Shown here in pieces: positions 1 to 12,499 of a stretch of 64,000 nt of DNA (positions within the stretch are counted from its first letter, which is position 1; each line of letters begins with the position of its first letter). Source of the stretch: Serinus canaria (lineage: Eukaryota > Chordata > Aves > Passeriformes > Fringillidae). The notes beneath the pieces were generated by a model. The model ran no database searches. It saw only the letters and a list, made by a program, of their open reading frames with translations, and was not told the DNA's origin. A program made the translations under genes and the position numbers. The stretch covers positions 4,875,719-4,939,718 of the forward strand of contig NC_066323.1 in assembly GCF_022539315.1 (NCBI RefSeq), written 5' to 3'.

Positions 1-736
1 ATCCTTTTAGATTTTCAAATGCTTTTATTGCAGTACTATTCAGATTTTAACACTCATGTGTTTCTCACTGGCCTCTTCTTCAACCTTCAGTTTTAGCGAG
101 CTGTGTGTTCCACTGTGTAAACTGGGTCTGTTTCATCTACTGCTATTTATGTGATTGTTTTCATATTCTATTTCTTGCTGCCAAAGTGGTTGCTTATTGT
201 GCTGAAAGGACTCTGTTTCAGTTCTCCCAGCTCCATAATGTGCTCACATCTCATGCTTTTTCTAAAAGGGGCAGGTGAGGTCAGAGTCACTTGGTGGGGA
301 AGGAAGGACAAAAGGTGTTTGGTGACAGGATCTGTGTCCATTTCAGCTTTGTGTAAGCTTTGTACATAATGGCAGTGACGAATTTCAAAACTGTGGATGC
401 AGTTGCCCTCTTCCTTTAAAACAGCTTCAGAAAACTTCATCTTCTCATCCCCTTACTCCTCACTCACCAGTGAGCAGGGCATGAGCTCTCAGAGACCTTT
501 CTTGCCCTATGGAGAGCACTCTGGTTAACTAAGTTTTCCAGACTTCTGTTCATTGTTTCCACCTGACCTGCACAGTTGTCTCTTCAATTGCTTCATGGTG
601 TATACGAGGGTGTTTTAAGCTACCTGACTATTAAGGGCTGTCTGTATTTTGCTACAGTGCTTCTCATTTTCCTTTCTGTTTTGTCGCTGTTATAACTGGA
701 AGCCGTAATTAACCACGTACTTCACATGTGTTACCT

Positions 737-750
737 GTTGCCAAGGCAAT
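737..750. promoter_or_regulatory. RFX X-box-like inverted repeat
   Basis: GTTGCC and GGCAAT half-sites are separated by two bases, giving an imperfect palindrome of the X-box type bound by RFX factors. It lies in a stretch containing several CpGs (near 690-720) and homeodomain-like TAATTA. A further half-site-like CTTAGCAAC lies downstream at about 829-837. The motif match is seen; binding is inferred and unproven. Confidence 0.3.
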
Positions 751-1097
751 ATTGTCTTTAAATCTGAGGAGGTGGATTTGCTTTCTTTATATCCCAAGTG
801 CTCTGTTCTGATTACAGATCTGCACCTGCTTAGCAACGAGACATGTTTGAGGGGCCAGCTGTAACTTTGGCTTAAAAGTACAGCTGAGTTGAGATGTGAT
901 TGTCCTTAAGAACACCAAAGCTCAGGCTCTAAGTATTTAGTAGTACATACATTTATTAGAATTATATTAGACCCTTAGACCCCAGTGGGGTCTATTTCTT
1001 TCTCAAAAAAACTTATTTGTTTTTTCAGACAAAACTGTAAGTGTTGGCCTTTGCTTGGAGTAAAAATATGGTTATGATTTATGGTTAGTGGAGTCAT

Positions 1098-1134
1098 CTA
1101 TATATGTTTATTTATATATATATATATATATATT
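1098..1134. repeat. TA dinucleotide microsatellite
   Basis: An alternating TATA tract follows a short interrupted TA/TTTA lead-in. The pure part is about ten TA units. It is self-complementary and likely length-polymorphic. Confidence 0.9.
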
Positions 1135-1528
1135 ACAGTATGTACTGTGTAAGAAATTCCTGCTATAGTCTAAGTGGCTGAAACATGCAACATGTTTTGC
1201 CTGGTGGAGTGTAAAGGAGGTAAACATGACTTTCCCATGCCCCCCCCCAATATTTTCTTTTAGTGTAGGAATATTCTTTCTTCCCAGTTGCATTGTGTCC
1301 ATCTGCTATTTGCTGCTAGGCATCCCAGCACATGCACAGTTATACCAAATAAGTTGCCCTACACCATATCTTATGCTAAAGGGCCCTTCTGGCTTCTCTA
1401 GTTCTCTACTTTGAGGTCTTTAACTAAACTCTTATGTGCCAGGGAGAAATTCTGCACAGATGAAAAGCAGACTGTAGAAGGACATAATAATTACACCAGC
1501 AGAAAAATGTCAGCAGACTAATGTAGGT

Positions 1529-1540
1529 CCCCTATAGGGG
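1529..1540. repeat. 12-bp perfect palindrome
   Basis: CCCCTATAGGGG reads identically on both strands. There is no adjacent gene or motif that suggests a function. Confidence 0.6.
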
Positions 1541-3824
1541 TTTGAATCATCTTATGAAAAGTGAAGCCATTAAATAAAACAAAATGTTGGGAGTTTGTTG
1601 GGAGTGACAGAAACAGCAAAATGTTCTTCCTGCTGTATCTCTGACGTTCAGCAATTTTTGGCTGAGTGAAAACAGCAGGCTATCTTTCTGAGTTAGCAGA
1701 GCTCAGATGTATATAAAGGTTTCTTAAGGAGAAAAATGTGAACCATGCCCTAGCAGAAGTACTTGTTGGGTATTTTATCATAAATTTTTTAAAAATAAAA
1801 TAATCTGCAGCACAATCCTGGGAACAAATGAGCTCAGAGGCACTGCAAAAGCTTGCCAGGATCATCTGGTCTTTTGCCTTTGAATGCAGGCTCAATTAAA
1901 ACCCAGAATTACAAGGCCAATCTCTGTAGCTTTGTTAATGGGGGAGAAAATAAAATAGTAAAGTGCTGGGAAAATACCTAGTGATGTGTGACCCCTCCCA
2001 ATTCTTACAGAATTAATATTTGTGACTTTACTGTGTTTATCCAAACTTACTGTTTATAACTACTTTATTAATAGTCTTTTGAAACACTTCTGACATTGCC
2101 CCTGTTCCACTGAAGGAGAAATGGAGAGTGTTCACAGAATTTCTGTGAATAGGCTCTTGCTATTTGAAGAGGAAAAGACATATTCTTTGACAAGTGTGCA
2201 AAGAGGAAAAAAAAAATCTGTCTGTGAGTGGGAGTCCAGTTTTTTCCCCTGTATCTCACTGAAAGACTGTAAGAAAGGATTCTTGCATTACATCAACCAC
2301 AAATGACATGAGAATTTTTTAAAGTTACTTCTGAAGCTGATACCCAGGAGAATTGTTCATGCAGAAGATATTTTTAATTTTTCAAAGAAAAGTCAGAGTG
2401 TAACTTTTGTTTCATTCTCAGACTCCCTTTTTAATCTGTCCTGTCTCTGCTGGGTCTAATGATATAGATGAGCCTTTTCTGTCCTTTTGTCCTTCCTTCC
2501 TAATGTAGTGTTAATTCACTGACAATAAAGCCTTTGATGCTGAGGTCTGTGTAAGGCAGGTGCTCCTTCACCCTATGCCAGGTAGCACCAGCTCTCCAAA
2601 GGATTTTTCCAGAGAACACAATAGCTTGAGGAGAAACTGCAGGTTGACCCTTCAGAGCATGTACTGTGTGGGCTCTTAAATCAAAGCTGTTAATGGTGAG
2701 GATGAAAAAACTCTTGGAGCAGGATATCTTGCAAGGCCTGCCATTCAAGCAGTAATAAGGGATTGTTAGTTAGGGTCATTATTTACTACAGCTGTAATGA
2801 AACTGTGGCTGCAAGGGTGCATCACAGGGCTGATGGTGGGAGGTGGATATGAAGGATTGACAGAAGGTGGACCAGTGCTGAGTCTGTAAGATTGTGCAGG
2901 AGAAACCAGTGGCCAAGTCTGTGGAAAACACAGCCTCGTTTCTACCTAGAGATTTTTCCTGGACATTTGGTTGTCTTTGGGAATGATGTCATTTGTGTGT
3001 GTGATATCCTGCTGGTAGAACCCACGAGGCTTGGGCAAAGGAAACCCAAGCTCTGCTCTGGTTTAGCTGTCAGTATTTAGCTCTTTACAAGCCTTGTGTT
3101 TTCCCATCTCTTATTTGCAGCATGAGGTGGTTTCTGCATCCTGAACTAATAGAGTTTGGATCTGCAACATCTTTATGGCAGTGACTAATGCAGGAGCCAG
3201 AAAGCACCATTTGGTTGGAAGGTCCCACAATCAGCCACAGCCTCATCTCAGCCATGTTGGTGTCATGCACTAAAATTCCATCGAAGTAAATGGCTTTATT
3301 CTGGGTCTTATACAATGTAATCAAAATCAGGCTCTGTCTCAAAGCATAGAGAGCTGACATTAAAAAAAACAAAAAACCAAAACCCTACATTTTCAAATTA
3401 AGCAGAAGATGCAACATGGGTAGCAAGTACAATCACCAGCTCCTTGGTGACAAAATGATATTTTAACGAAGAACCTTACAGCATCATAACTGACCTCACC
3501 ACACACTTGTAACAAGTTAAAACCTGAAAATCAACAGTTCAGTGTGGCCTTATCCATTCATTCTTTTTGAAAGAAGGCTCAAGAGACACAGGGACCTTGT
3601 GGTTTTGATTGTCTGCTCAGGGGTGTGACAGCTTCAGGTATCTTCCAGTTCCCATAAAAATAAATGAGAATGATGTGGTTGGTGTTTGAATGCATGGCCT
3701 AGGTAGGACCCTGCTGCAAGAGCAGTTCAGTAATGCAGGGGACTGAAACAGATTTTCCTATGCCTGGGCTGGAAGGTGTTCCAATTACAAACTACATTTA
3801 GCAGAATACAGCTAAATAAAAATT

Positions 3825-4130
3825 GCCTACGTCATATACTGCAGCTAGATATATTCCTGAAGCACTTTAAATTAAAAAGCCTTTACGATTCTAAACAACC
3901 CATATGTCTGTCAAAGCTGTCATTGTGCTGCAGCAAGTAAAGAAAAGAAAATTTAATTTGTGATGAAGCTTCCCCTGGCTGAAAGCACAAGTCTTCCCCA
4001 TCCTCTGCTCACTCTGCAGCTCGCTCTCTCTGACTCCTCATAAAATGCTTTGCATTTCTTTTTGAATCACGTCAAGTTAATTTTATGGCAAACAATCTCT
4101 GTTTTCTGAAACACAGAGAAGAAATATAAT
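3825..4130. promoter_or_regulatory. Candidate conserved noncoding element
   Basis: This is unique-looking AT-rich sequence with a CRE-like TACGTCAT near 3829, TGTCAAAG and TGTCATTG motifs, and homeodomain-like AATTAAAA strings. It has no simple repeat and no recognised transposon. The call rests on composition and motif density only, since conservation could not be measured. Confidence 0.2.
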
Positions 4131-4859
4131 TATTGCTGGGTGGAGGGTGAAGGAGAGTTGGAAGCAAACTGAACAGGATGCTGGTAATTGTTTTTTGGGC
4201 ACTGATACTGGGAAGATTCCAGCCACCTAAGCAAAAAATATCTCAAAAATGTAAATAATTATAAATGGGCAGCTTTGTAATATGATTCCGAGATCAGAAG
4301 GAGAAAGCAACATCCTACTCTCAAAAATAATAATAATAAAAAAACCCCAACAAATGTTACTCAGCAGATGATCATTTTTTGTAAATAATCCTCTTTCGTT
4401 CATTATCGTATGTAAGAGATGTTCCCTTGTTTTAGTTTTAAAACTTTTTAAAGGGACAAGATTTTAGGATGTTTAACTTTGACCTCATTCTGTTCCTACT
4501 GTGATCAGTGAGGAGTTTGCTATAAGGACAATCTGTTGAGGCCAAATCAACACATTGGCAGTCTTACCCAAAGGTGTGATCCTCACACCAACGTGCCATT
4601 CTTGTTCTTGTAAATCCATCTATCCATCCAGTCAGTTCAGCTCTGCTTGCCTGTATGGAGGCAGCACATGGTTCAGGATTGACTGAAATACCCACTCTGC
4701 TTCCTTTGCTCATGGAGACAGGTTTTAACTTGTTTGTTTTGGTGTTTCTCATGTACAATTGTTTTCAATTACTTTTGATGTAAGTGGCACTACAGGCAAG
4801 CGAGGCTGGTGAGATCTGGTCCTCACTGCAAACATTTCACACTTGTAATCATCTAAATT

Positions 4860-4990
4860 GCCTTGTGAAATTGTTCATTAGATAAAAATTAATAAATCCT
4901 ATAAACGAAATCCAACGCACCGTTAGGCTGTTGACATTAAATTTGGCATAAAAACATAGTTGTAAATGAGTCATCTGAGTACACGTTGAT
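4860..4990. promoter_or_regulatory. Candidate conserved noncoding element
   Basis: The block is AT-rich with three CpGs close together near 4907-4922, unlike the CpG-poor surroundings. It carries TAATAAATC and CATTAAATTT strings and an AP-1-like TGAGTCAT near 4967. CpGs survive in methylated AT-rich DNA mainly by chance or constraint, so this is a weak inference of constraint. No coding frame spans it. Confidence 0.25.
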
Positions 4991-7900
4991 TTGGGGCCAA
5001 ACCTTGAGGTCCTTGAACAAATTTTAAACCACTGTTTACTCTGGAAAGGCTATTGAATAGGAGAGAAAACAGTGGTCTAAGTGGTAGCTACGAGAGCTGT
5101 TGGTGAAGATTTAATTTTTGTATGAAAACATCCCCCTGCTGCATTCAGGGTCTGGAGAAGAATGGACTTCTTCATTTTCCTGACTATCCAAAAAATATCA
5201 ATGTGTAAAATAGCAACATTAGAGTGATTTCCGTGCAAAGCTTCTTGTCTGGGACCTTGGAGAGACAGTGTTTGGGAGGGTGATATGGCACTGAAACTGG
5301 CTGATGGTGCAAAATCAGTGGGTAGCACTCAGCACTGTAATTATTTATTTTTCTCCCCTTTGAGAAACCCAGAGGATTCGTGTTGGCAATGCAGGTCATC
5401 ACTGGCTGCATTTTCCCCCATCAGATATTTCAAGTTTTTATGCACATAGAACACATATTTGTGTTCTAATAGACCCTAGGGTTGCCTCAAGCTGTAGTTT
5501 GATGAGAAAGATAGGGAATTAAACTAAAAGTATATATTTAATTGGAGTAGTAATGAGAGGAAAATACTCTTCCCATTCATTACAGGATGAAACTCAAATA
5601 GCACTTTTCAAATTGATGCAGCTACTTCACAATCATATCAACAGCTTTGAAAACTGAGCTTGGCCTCAAGCTTTGGGGTTTTGTCGTCACTGTAGGGGAA
5701 AAAAATGGCTGTGAGTTTTCTTGGATGAGTTAAAAAAAGGTTAGAAAGTGAGTGATTCTGTAAACATAATTTTAGACTATCGACAGATGGGAGAAATGGA
5801 GAACAGGTTGTAAAAGTATAAGCTCAAGCATTATTAATATTGTACTGTTGCTGAGCCAACTCGTAGAGGAACTGAAAAAAACATCCCATTGGTTAAGCAA
5901 TCACTACACATATGCTTTTGGAGATTAATACTTGGGAGTTTTCAAAGCTTTTGTATGTGTCAGTTCTGGTAAAAGGATGAAACTGCAAAAATGCACTGGT
6001 AGCAAGTTTAAAGCCTTAATAGTGATGTCAGATGCACTTTAAGGATAATCACGACTCCTTTACATCCAGAAGACCTCGTTGCCTCAGATATGGAAATCAG
6101 ACTTTTGACAACCAAAAATGTTTGAGAAAGTGGGAAAGGACCAATAAATGTTGTACAGTATTTTCAACTCTGGTAGCTATTTCATGCTTTGGTTTTGAGT
6201 GCTCTGTTCTGTGCTACACACTAGCCCTACTGGTGATCTTAAAACTGGTTGCATAATTACTGTGGCTTCATCCCTTTCCTGTCATGGTGACTGAATTTTT
6301 AGGGTCACCTTTATTTTTAATTTTCTTTTAAGTAATAGCACTGCTTTATTAGAGTAAAGTATTAAGATGTTTCAATAATGACAATGAGATGTAACTTAGA
6401 GTCCTCAAAAATTACCTCCCCGGAAGTTAAAGTTTGTGTTTGGGATAAGAACATTGACTTAGATTTACTTACATCTGCATGATTTATCCATATGCTTAAT
6501 TCTAGATAGAGTTTGGATGTGTGACAAGATGTGCAGATGTAGAAAACCAAAGTTTCCTATCCACAAGATCTTGTATGGTTTTGGAATGCCATATTCCATT
6601 TTATGGGCACTGCTGGCCAGCTGAACTCTTCCATCATTAGTGAAGCAGGGGACAAAGCTTAGCTGCTGGCCAGTTTAAGTTTTAAGATATGTGATTTAAA
6701 AATCATGATGCAAAAGAAGATTTATTTTGAGTGAGATCAAATTTGGCCTTGATTTAAGTTTGTTTATTAACAAACTTGAGTCCTTTGTGGGAACCAGATG
6801 GGGAAATCACCAACACCTCACAGGCTCACGCCCCCTGCTTGAACACTCGTGGTGTCAAGCTGTGCTCGCAGAGTTTTGTCAGATGAGAACATATTTAACT
6901 TTTTCACCAAATCTAAATGTATTAAAATATAGCAGTAAAAATCTAGGATCTTGTTTTGATTGTTAATGATTAGTGCTGACTGGGACTACTCAGGAAACTC
7001 TGTCTGGGTACAGAGGTGTCTGCACTTGTGATGGAAACTGGGTCAAAATTATCAGCTTTTAAAAATCCCCTGAAATGTCTATTTGCTTTGCTGGCAAAAT
7101 ATTAATCTGTGAGGTTTGTTTCTGGAGATCTGGATTCAATGCCTGAAACCTGTGGTGGGAGACTGCAGAGTCCTGATTACATAGAAGGCAAATCAGGTCC
7201 ACAAAAAGCCTTTTCCTTTTTTCGCCCCTTACTGTACCTAAAATTTCAGATGGAAATTTAACTTGAAGACACAATTGACCTAAGGAAAATATTATTGTTT
7301 AATATGATTATGCATTGCACAAGTCTAAAGAGTTATATTTCATATGTGAATGTGTCCACTTTGAACCCTAATGCTTATCTGGGAAATAAGAGCAAATGCT
7401 AGATCAGTGAATTAAGGCAAAAAAGACAAATTCACTCAGAAAGCCCCAGGATCTCAGCAGTAGAAAATCTGCAATTTCTTTATTTTAATGCTTCCATTCA
7501 TTATTTTCCTAGTATTCAGTGAAGGCCCCTTCACACCTACAGAAGGAAGAAAATGTTCTCACACCATTAAAACAGGGGAAAAAACATGGAATATCTTTGG
7601 AATCACACCTGCTTCTACTAGAATCATTATAAAACTTGTTTTAGAGAATAGTATGGATTATTCAAAGAAGGTGAACTAAATGTTTACAGTCAAAAGGGAA
7701 AAAAAAAAAAAGGAAAATGAAAACTGAAGTTTAAGCACTTAAGACACTGTTGGGCATTGTTTCTGAGCCAAGTTGTCCCTCCCTTTTCCACAATTTACTG
7801 TCAGGAGGTCTTCAGCTGCCCAGAACCCTTGAAAATCAAACCATTTTCAGAGTCCAAAGTATGAAATTGCACTCTTTTTAATATATTTGCCAATAACTTA

Positions 7901-10799
7901 TTGATATTTAATATGCATACCTATATGCTTCTTATTAATGTAACTCCTGCAGTTATGGAACTTTAAGCTACAATCATGTAGTGACTAAGTAATTAATCCA
8001 AAAAGAACACATAAAGGTCTTATTCTCTGGCTCAAAACTCCCAGGCATCTGCACTTTGCTTTCTGTCTAAAGGTTGTGGATGAGGATGTGAATATTGGAG
8101 CTAAGCAAGCTGACAATTTCTTTTCAAAGTCATCCTTTCTGCAATTCATTTTCAGCCTTTTCAGTCTCCCTTGGACAGTCACAAAAGACAGCTTTATTAT
8201 GCAGTTCTATTCCCCTATTTTTGTACATATCATTTTCTGTTTGTCATGTTTAGGGCACCTTCATTTCCTCTGTCTCACAGAAGCCGAGATGATTACATTA
8301 AGTGTGGAAGTCTTCTCTTTTTACTTTTGGTCAGTAAACCATAGAACTATTTTCCATTATTCTTTATACATTTTGGTGGGGTGGTTCTGGTTGAGTGTTA
8401 ATGTGGCAAGACTCACGTGGTAACAAAGAACTACTATTACAAGCTGGGGGAGGGTAAACTTGTATTAATAAAGTGACTTTATCTTGTCCTTGGGAGATGT
8501 ATTAGGTACTTGCTGCCTTACAGCATCTTCCCTATAAATCCTCAGCAAAAGATGTAAGAGTTAGAAGAGACTGGAATATGTTTTCAATCCTGTTTAATCA
8601 CTGGAAGTAAAGGGAAGGTATTAGAAATACCCCTGAGGCTAATCCTGACAAATCACCCTCATTCTGAAAGGTAGAACTGATATGTGAGGTTTTGTTACAT
8701 TTGAGTTTCCATGCCTTGCAGAACCTGAGTGAGCCTGCATCTACCAGCCTTACACAGGGACTTTGTGAACTTGATCATCTGGATGCCCAGTTTAAAGCTC
8801 TTAAGGAATTCAGGCATTGCAGTGGTGGGGATTATGTGGATAATTTATTGGCCAGGAGGTTAAATCTGCTTCTCAAGATGGGAATGCCAGGTTAACATTC
8901 ACTCCAGAAACGTGTCTGAGTCACCTTCCTGACACACAGAGCTCTCCCCTACATCTGCCTTCCTGTCCCCTCTGTCTGCCCCCGTGCAGGGCCTCTCCTG
9001 CTGCCAGTGCTGGTTCTGAAGGTGAAGAGCTGATGGCTGATTTTCCTGAGCTAAAACAGCTCTACAGATTCCCAGCTGAAAATCCCATGCTGCAGAAGAT
9101 ACTGTGCTGTAGGAACAGCTGCTCCCAGCTCTGTCCTTTCTCTCTGGAGGTCCTCTCTCCTCACAGCATCCATGGCTCCACCTGAGCGTGTGGGGAAAAT
9201 GTGCCCACCTCTGTTTGTGGTGCACATGTGGGGAGGGGGCTGCCATTCCCAGACACCCTCAGAGGTGTAGTAGAGGTGCTGCATCTGCCAACCCATTTTT
9301 GGGGCTTGTTCTGCTCCACCCAGTGCCACGCTGCAGATGGGAGCATCTGCCCTTGCTGTTGTAGCCATTCAGCAGCAGCTCAAGATGAGATTGCATATTC
9401 CAACGTCACAAACATTGCTCCAGAGGATAAATCAAGGTCTTGTTTAATTTGAAAACAGAAACAAATCAAATATTTTCATGCACTGGACTTTGGGGAAAGC
9501 ATTCTGGTTTGGAACCTGTCGGTCACACTGCCTGAGGACTTTAGAACTGCATCATGTTTGTCAAACAGGTGCTGTCTTTGGAATCTCTACAGGATTTCCA
9601 GATGGCTGTGCATCCAACGTGGCCATTATGGAATAAAACTGTTCTTCCACTTGCACCAATTTCTCAGGCGTGGTATTTGGATTTTACTATAAACATGTGT
9701 GTCTCATACAAGAACTGTGAATAATCTTTCCTGGACTCAGCCTTAAATTAATCCTTGATTTTTTTTAAGGGTTTTTTTATTCTTTTGTTCGAGAAAATGG
9801 GTTTAAGAGAGTTTAATGCCCTTCACCTTCAGCCATCAAAATTCAACAATATGAAGTTGCTGGGAAGTGATTTTGATTTCTTCACTGGCAAACAGTGTGT
9901 GAAATAGTCCTTCACAAGGCCATATTTCCCAGTTGAGGAAGCTCTAAAGAGTTTACCCTTTACATCTGTTTCTTCCAACCCTTCCACTTTGCCTAGGAAG
10001 ACCTCCCTGCATTTCTTGCCTTCCCCTCTCCTTGTCTCTGTCTCCTGTGCGCCCACACTTAAGACCTGTTTTGAATCTCATACTTACCCTTGAAGTTTTT
10101 CTACACCCATCTGCTTGCACATCCCTGATAACCTCTTCCATTCACCTTGTGAGGGGTAAAACGAGTTATAAATCCCACTGCCTGTACAGTACATGTGTGA
10201 TTCCCCAAGTGAGCCAGGAGGTTTGTTTCCTGCCCTAGCTGGATGGACCCATATTTTATCTCCATTGCTCAGGATGCCATTTTGTGATTACCAATTTTCC
10301 AAGGAGAAAAAACCCCAAACACCTGCTTTTCATTTACTGAAATATGCAAATGATATGGCTATAAACCATGACTAGTTAAGAAGATTGTGAACTTTTTATT
10401 TTGTTTTCCCTCTCTATTCTGAGAGCAAGCTTGTAAAGGGCTCACAGGAGAGACTTGTTACGGTGCTGTAAGCTGGGGCTTGTTCTAGTAACCTGGTGAT
10501 CTACTGACACAAGTAGCTCCCAGGGAACTTGTTTTTAAATTTAAAAAATCATAGAATAACTTCTCTAGAAAAGCCCTGGTAAACAGGACTGACCACTGAT
10601 TTGGCTTTTGCTATGCCTTCAGTGTGTAATCTGCTCCCTCTCTAGCTCCTGGTGCCTGTGTTTACGTCCCTGGACTGTATATTGCTGTTAGCCTAATGAA
10701 ATGCTACTCTGGAAGATTTATGAGCACACATTAACAGAATAATTAAGGGTCTTGGAAAGTCTCAGATTGAAATCTGTACCAGGTCAGGGGGAAAAAGGA

Positions 10800-11320
10800 G
10801 AGATGGGAGGGGATGTGCCTGTTGAGCGCCCTGCCAGCTTGGGGTGAGGGCTGTGGGCATGGGCAGCGCAGCCGAGAGCCAGGGCCGGTATCCCTGCTGG
10901 GAACAGCGTCCTGGGGAGTGTTTGCCCTGCGGGGTGAAAGCCCAGAGACAGCAGCGCCTGTCTGCCCTTCCCTAACCCGGCAGGGAGGGAGATGGGCAGG
11001 GAGGAGAGGCGGGAGCAGCAGCGCAGCGTGCGGCACCGACCGCATCCCGCTGCGCCGGGGCAGCGCCAACCCCCGCGCTTCAACGCGGGCAGAGCGGGGC
11101 AAACTTAGCGCGTTCCCCCCGGCGGGGCCGCGCATCCCCCGCGGGGGCGCGCACGGGCGCGGTGTGAGCGCGCAGGTGCCGCGGGGAGCGGAGCGCGGCT
11201 CCACCGCAGCGGCGGCGCGGGGGGCGGCTGCTCGCCGGGCTGGCGGATGGATGGATAGAGGGATGGCTGGCTGCGAGACATCCCGCCATCCTATTTGTGC
11301 TCTCCTCACGCGTCTTTCCT
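10800..11320. promoter_or_regulatory. CpG island, probable gene promoter
   Basis: This is the only strong CpG island in the window. Dense CpGs start near 10830 and peak at 11040-11240, where each 60-base line has about ten or more CpGs and very high G+C. A GC-box-like GGGCGG lies near 11221. Flanking sequence on both sides returns to AT-rich and CpG-poor. In vertebrates such islands mark constitutive or developmental promoters. A candidate exon with a splice donor lies about 450 bp to the right on the + strand, which favours + strand transcription, but CpG islands are often bidirectional. Long open frames across the island (for example + strand 10813-11442 and minus strand 10743-11309) are expected from the scarcity of AT-rich stop codons and are not taken as genes. 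Confidence 0.88.
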
Positions 11321-11528
11321 CCCTGCCTTTCGGGTTTTGTTTTTGGTTGGTTTTTTTTTTTTCCTTCCCCCTCCTTCAAAATCTCCCTGGGAATTTTGAT
11401 TTGCAGGGTTTTTTTCTCTTCTCTCTCTCTCCTTCCTGCTGAGGATACGTTTTGCTTGCCAAGTTTGTAGTGACACCTCTCAGATTCCCCCGCTCCCGGC
11501 TTTTTGGATCTGTTACAGTGCCCGGTTG

Positions 11529-11534
11529 TATATA
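11529..11534 (+). promoter_or_regulatory. TATA-like string
   Basis: TATATA follows CCCGG about 210 bp right of the island edge. It could be a core promoter element for an internal start upstream of the ATG at 11740, or chance in AT-rich DNA. Confidence 0.2.
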
Positions 11535-11554
11535 GACGTACTGTATTTTTTGCC

Positions 11555-11578
<24 letters not shown>
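11555..11578. repeat. Poly-T run (24)
   Basis: An uninterrupted T tract sits within the candidate 5' exon region. It may be error-prone in sequencing, and no retroposon body is recognisable next to it. Confidence 0.85.
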
Positions 11579-11587
<9 letters not shown>

Positions 11588-12142
11588 ACAAGAAAATGGG
11601 AATTCTTTGGGAAGCTAATGGATGCTGAGGAGGACGATCCTAAAAAAAAAATCTCCTTTTAATCTGTAAACGAGGTGTACGAAGAAATTCTTAAATTCAG
11701 TCATCAATTTAGCTCCATGTTAAGCACCTCGAAGTATTTATGATTGCAGAGCAGGTGCAAACAAGGATTAGGAATAAGGTAAGGGAGCTATTTCTGTCTT
11801 TGAGGCAGCAGCATTTGCTCAGGGTTATCAGCAGCTTTTCTGGTTTTTTTTTCCTCTGTAGAATCTGAGCTGATTTATTTGCATTTTCGGTGCTGTTCTC
11901 CCATCCTTCCGAGTCATTTCTAATACGTCTGCGTGATTTCCATCACTAAAACATACATTCCTTCTCCCTGGCTGCTCAGGATTTGGGAGTTTCTTGACTG
12001 TGCACATGTTTTGGCTGTTATTCGGTAACTGCTTAAAACCTCCAATTCTCTGTTTAAAATAATTTCTTACCTTGCACTTTCTCTACCCAGCAGGATTCTT
12101 GAAAAAGAACCCACCAAAGCCATAGAAAATTGCAACACAAAA

Positions 12143-12144
<2 letters not shown>

Positions 12145-12173
<29 letters not shown>
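12145..12173. repeat. Poly-T run (29)
   Basis: This is the longest homopolymer in the window. Read on the minus strand it would be an A-tail, but no adjacent SINE, LINE or processed pseudogene body is recognised. Confidence 0.85.
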
Positions 12174-12180
<7 letters not shown>

Positions 12181-12214
12181 GCCTTTAAAAAGGAGAGAGA
12201 AGTAGTTAAAATTC

Positions 12215-12480
12215 CCTGAGGAAAAACCGGGGCGGGTGCTTGGGGGGGAGGTGGTATATAATAATCAGGCTTTCCCTCTAAAAGCAAATGAACTCTCCTC
12301 CCTGCTGCCTCCCCCTCACCAGCAGAGAGATTTCTGAGCCTGATTTCTGGCCGTATCGGGGCTCCCCGGGGTCCTGGGATGCAAGGAGGTAGAAATTCCT
12401 GCTGGGAAGGAGGGACGGATCCCGTGCCTCCCTCCGGGATGCTGCAGGCTGCTCTCCCGTCAGCACGCTTTACTAATTTT
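12215..12480. promoter_or_regulatory. Secondary CpG-containing GC-rich patch
   Basis: GC-rich sequence with several CpGs (near 12228, 12354, 12367, 12416, 12422, 12435 and 12458) lies about 1 kb downstream of the main island. A TATA-like TATATAATAAT lies at about 12254. It could be an island shore, an alternative promoter or an intronic enhancer. No convincing exon was found. Confidence 0.35.
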
Positions 12481-12499
12481 TGTTTTATCAGCTCCATTT

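Larger units (their letters stand above)
1..10790. other. AT-rich noncoding stretch, no supported gene
   Basis: I find no supportable gene here. All open frames are short, start at arbitrary ATGs and show no recognisable domain. The region holds a TA microsatellite near 1100, a C-run near 1240, a 12-bp palindrome at 1529-1540, an RFX-type motif at 737-750 and conserved-looking blocks near 4000 and 4900. A locally GC-richer patch lies at about 8915-9340, but it has few CpGs and no recognised content. The most likely status is intergenic or intronic DNA upstream of the CpG island. Confidence 0.6.
11300..11778 (+). other. Candidate 5' exon with splice donor
   Basis: This is a likely first exon downstream of the CpG island. 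It ends with AATAAG followed by GTAAGG, a strong match to a U2-type donor, cutting after 11778. An ATG at 11740 opens a frame of exactly 13 codons to the donor (MIAEQVQTRIRNK), leaving phase 0. An in-frame TAG at 11710-11712 lies upstream, so the ATG would be the true start of that frame. Its start context is weak (T at -3). Shorter upstream ATG frames occur in the leader, for example at 11597 and near 11717. I do not recognise the peptide, so the exon may instead be entirely 5' untranslated. The left boundary is unknown; 11300 is the edge of the island. No TATA box is needed for a CpG promoter, though one TATA-like string occurs inside. Confidence 0.35.

Noticed and set aside
3205..3245. GGTTGGAAGGTCCC resembling a CR1 3' end in reverse
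   Set aside because: Only about 14 bases match and no CR1 terminus or flanking family sequence is present.
8692..8895. Possible coding exon behind CCATGCCTTGCAG
   Set aside because: An acceptor-like string and an open frame are present, but the peptide is not recognised and no donor or partner exon supports it.
10540..10570. AATCATAGAAT resembling a reverse CR1 terminus
   Set aside because: A single short unit without the adjacent CR1 body; chance in AT-rich DNA.
10743..11442. Long open frames on both strands over the CpG island (188 and 209 codons)
   Set aside because: High G+C removes stop codons. The peptides are Arg/Pro/Ala-rich with no domain, and the frames overlap on opposite strands.
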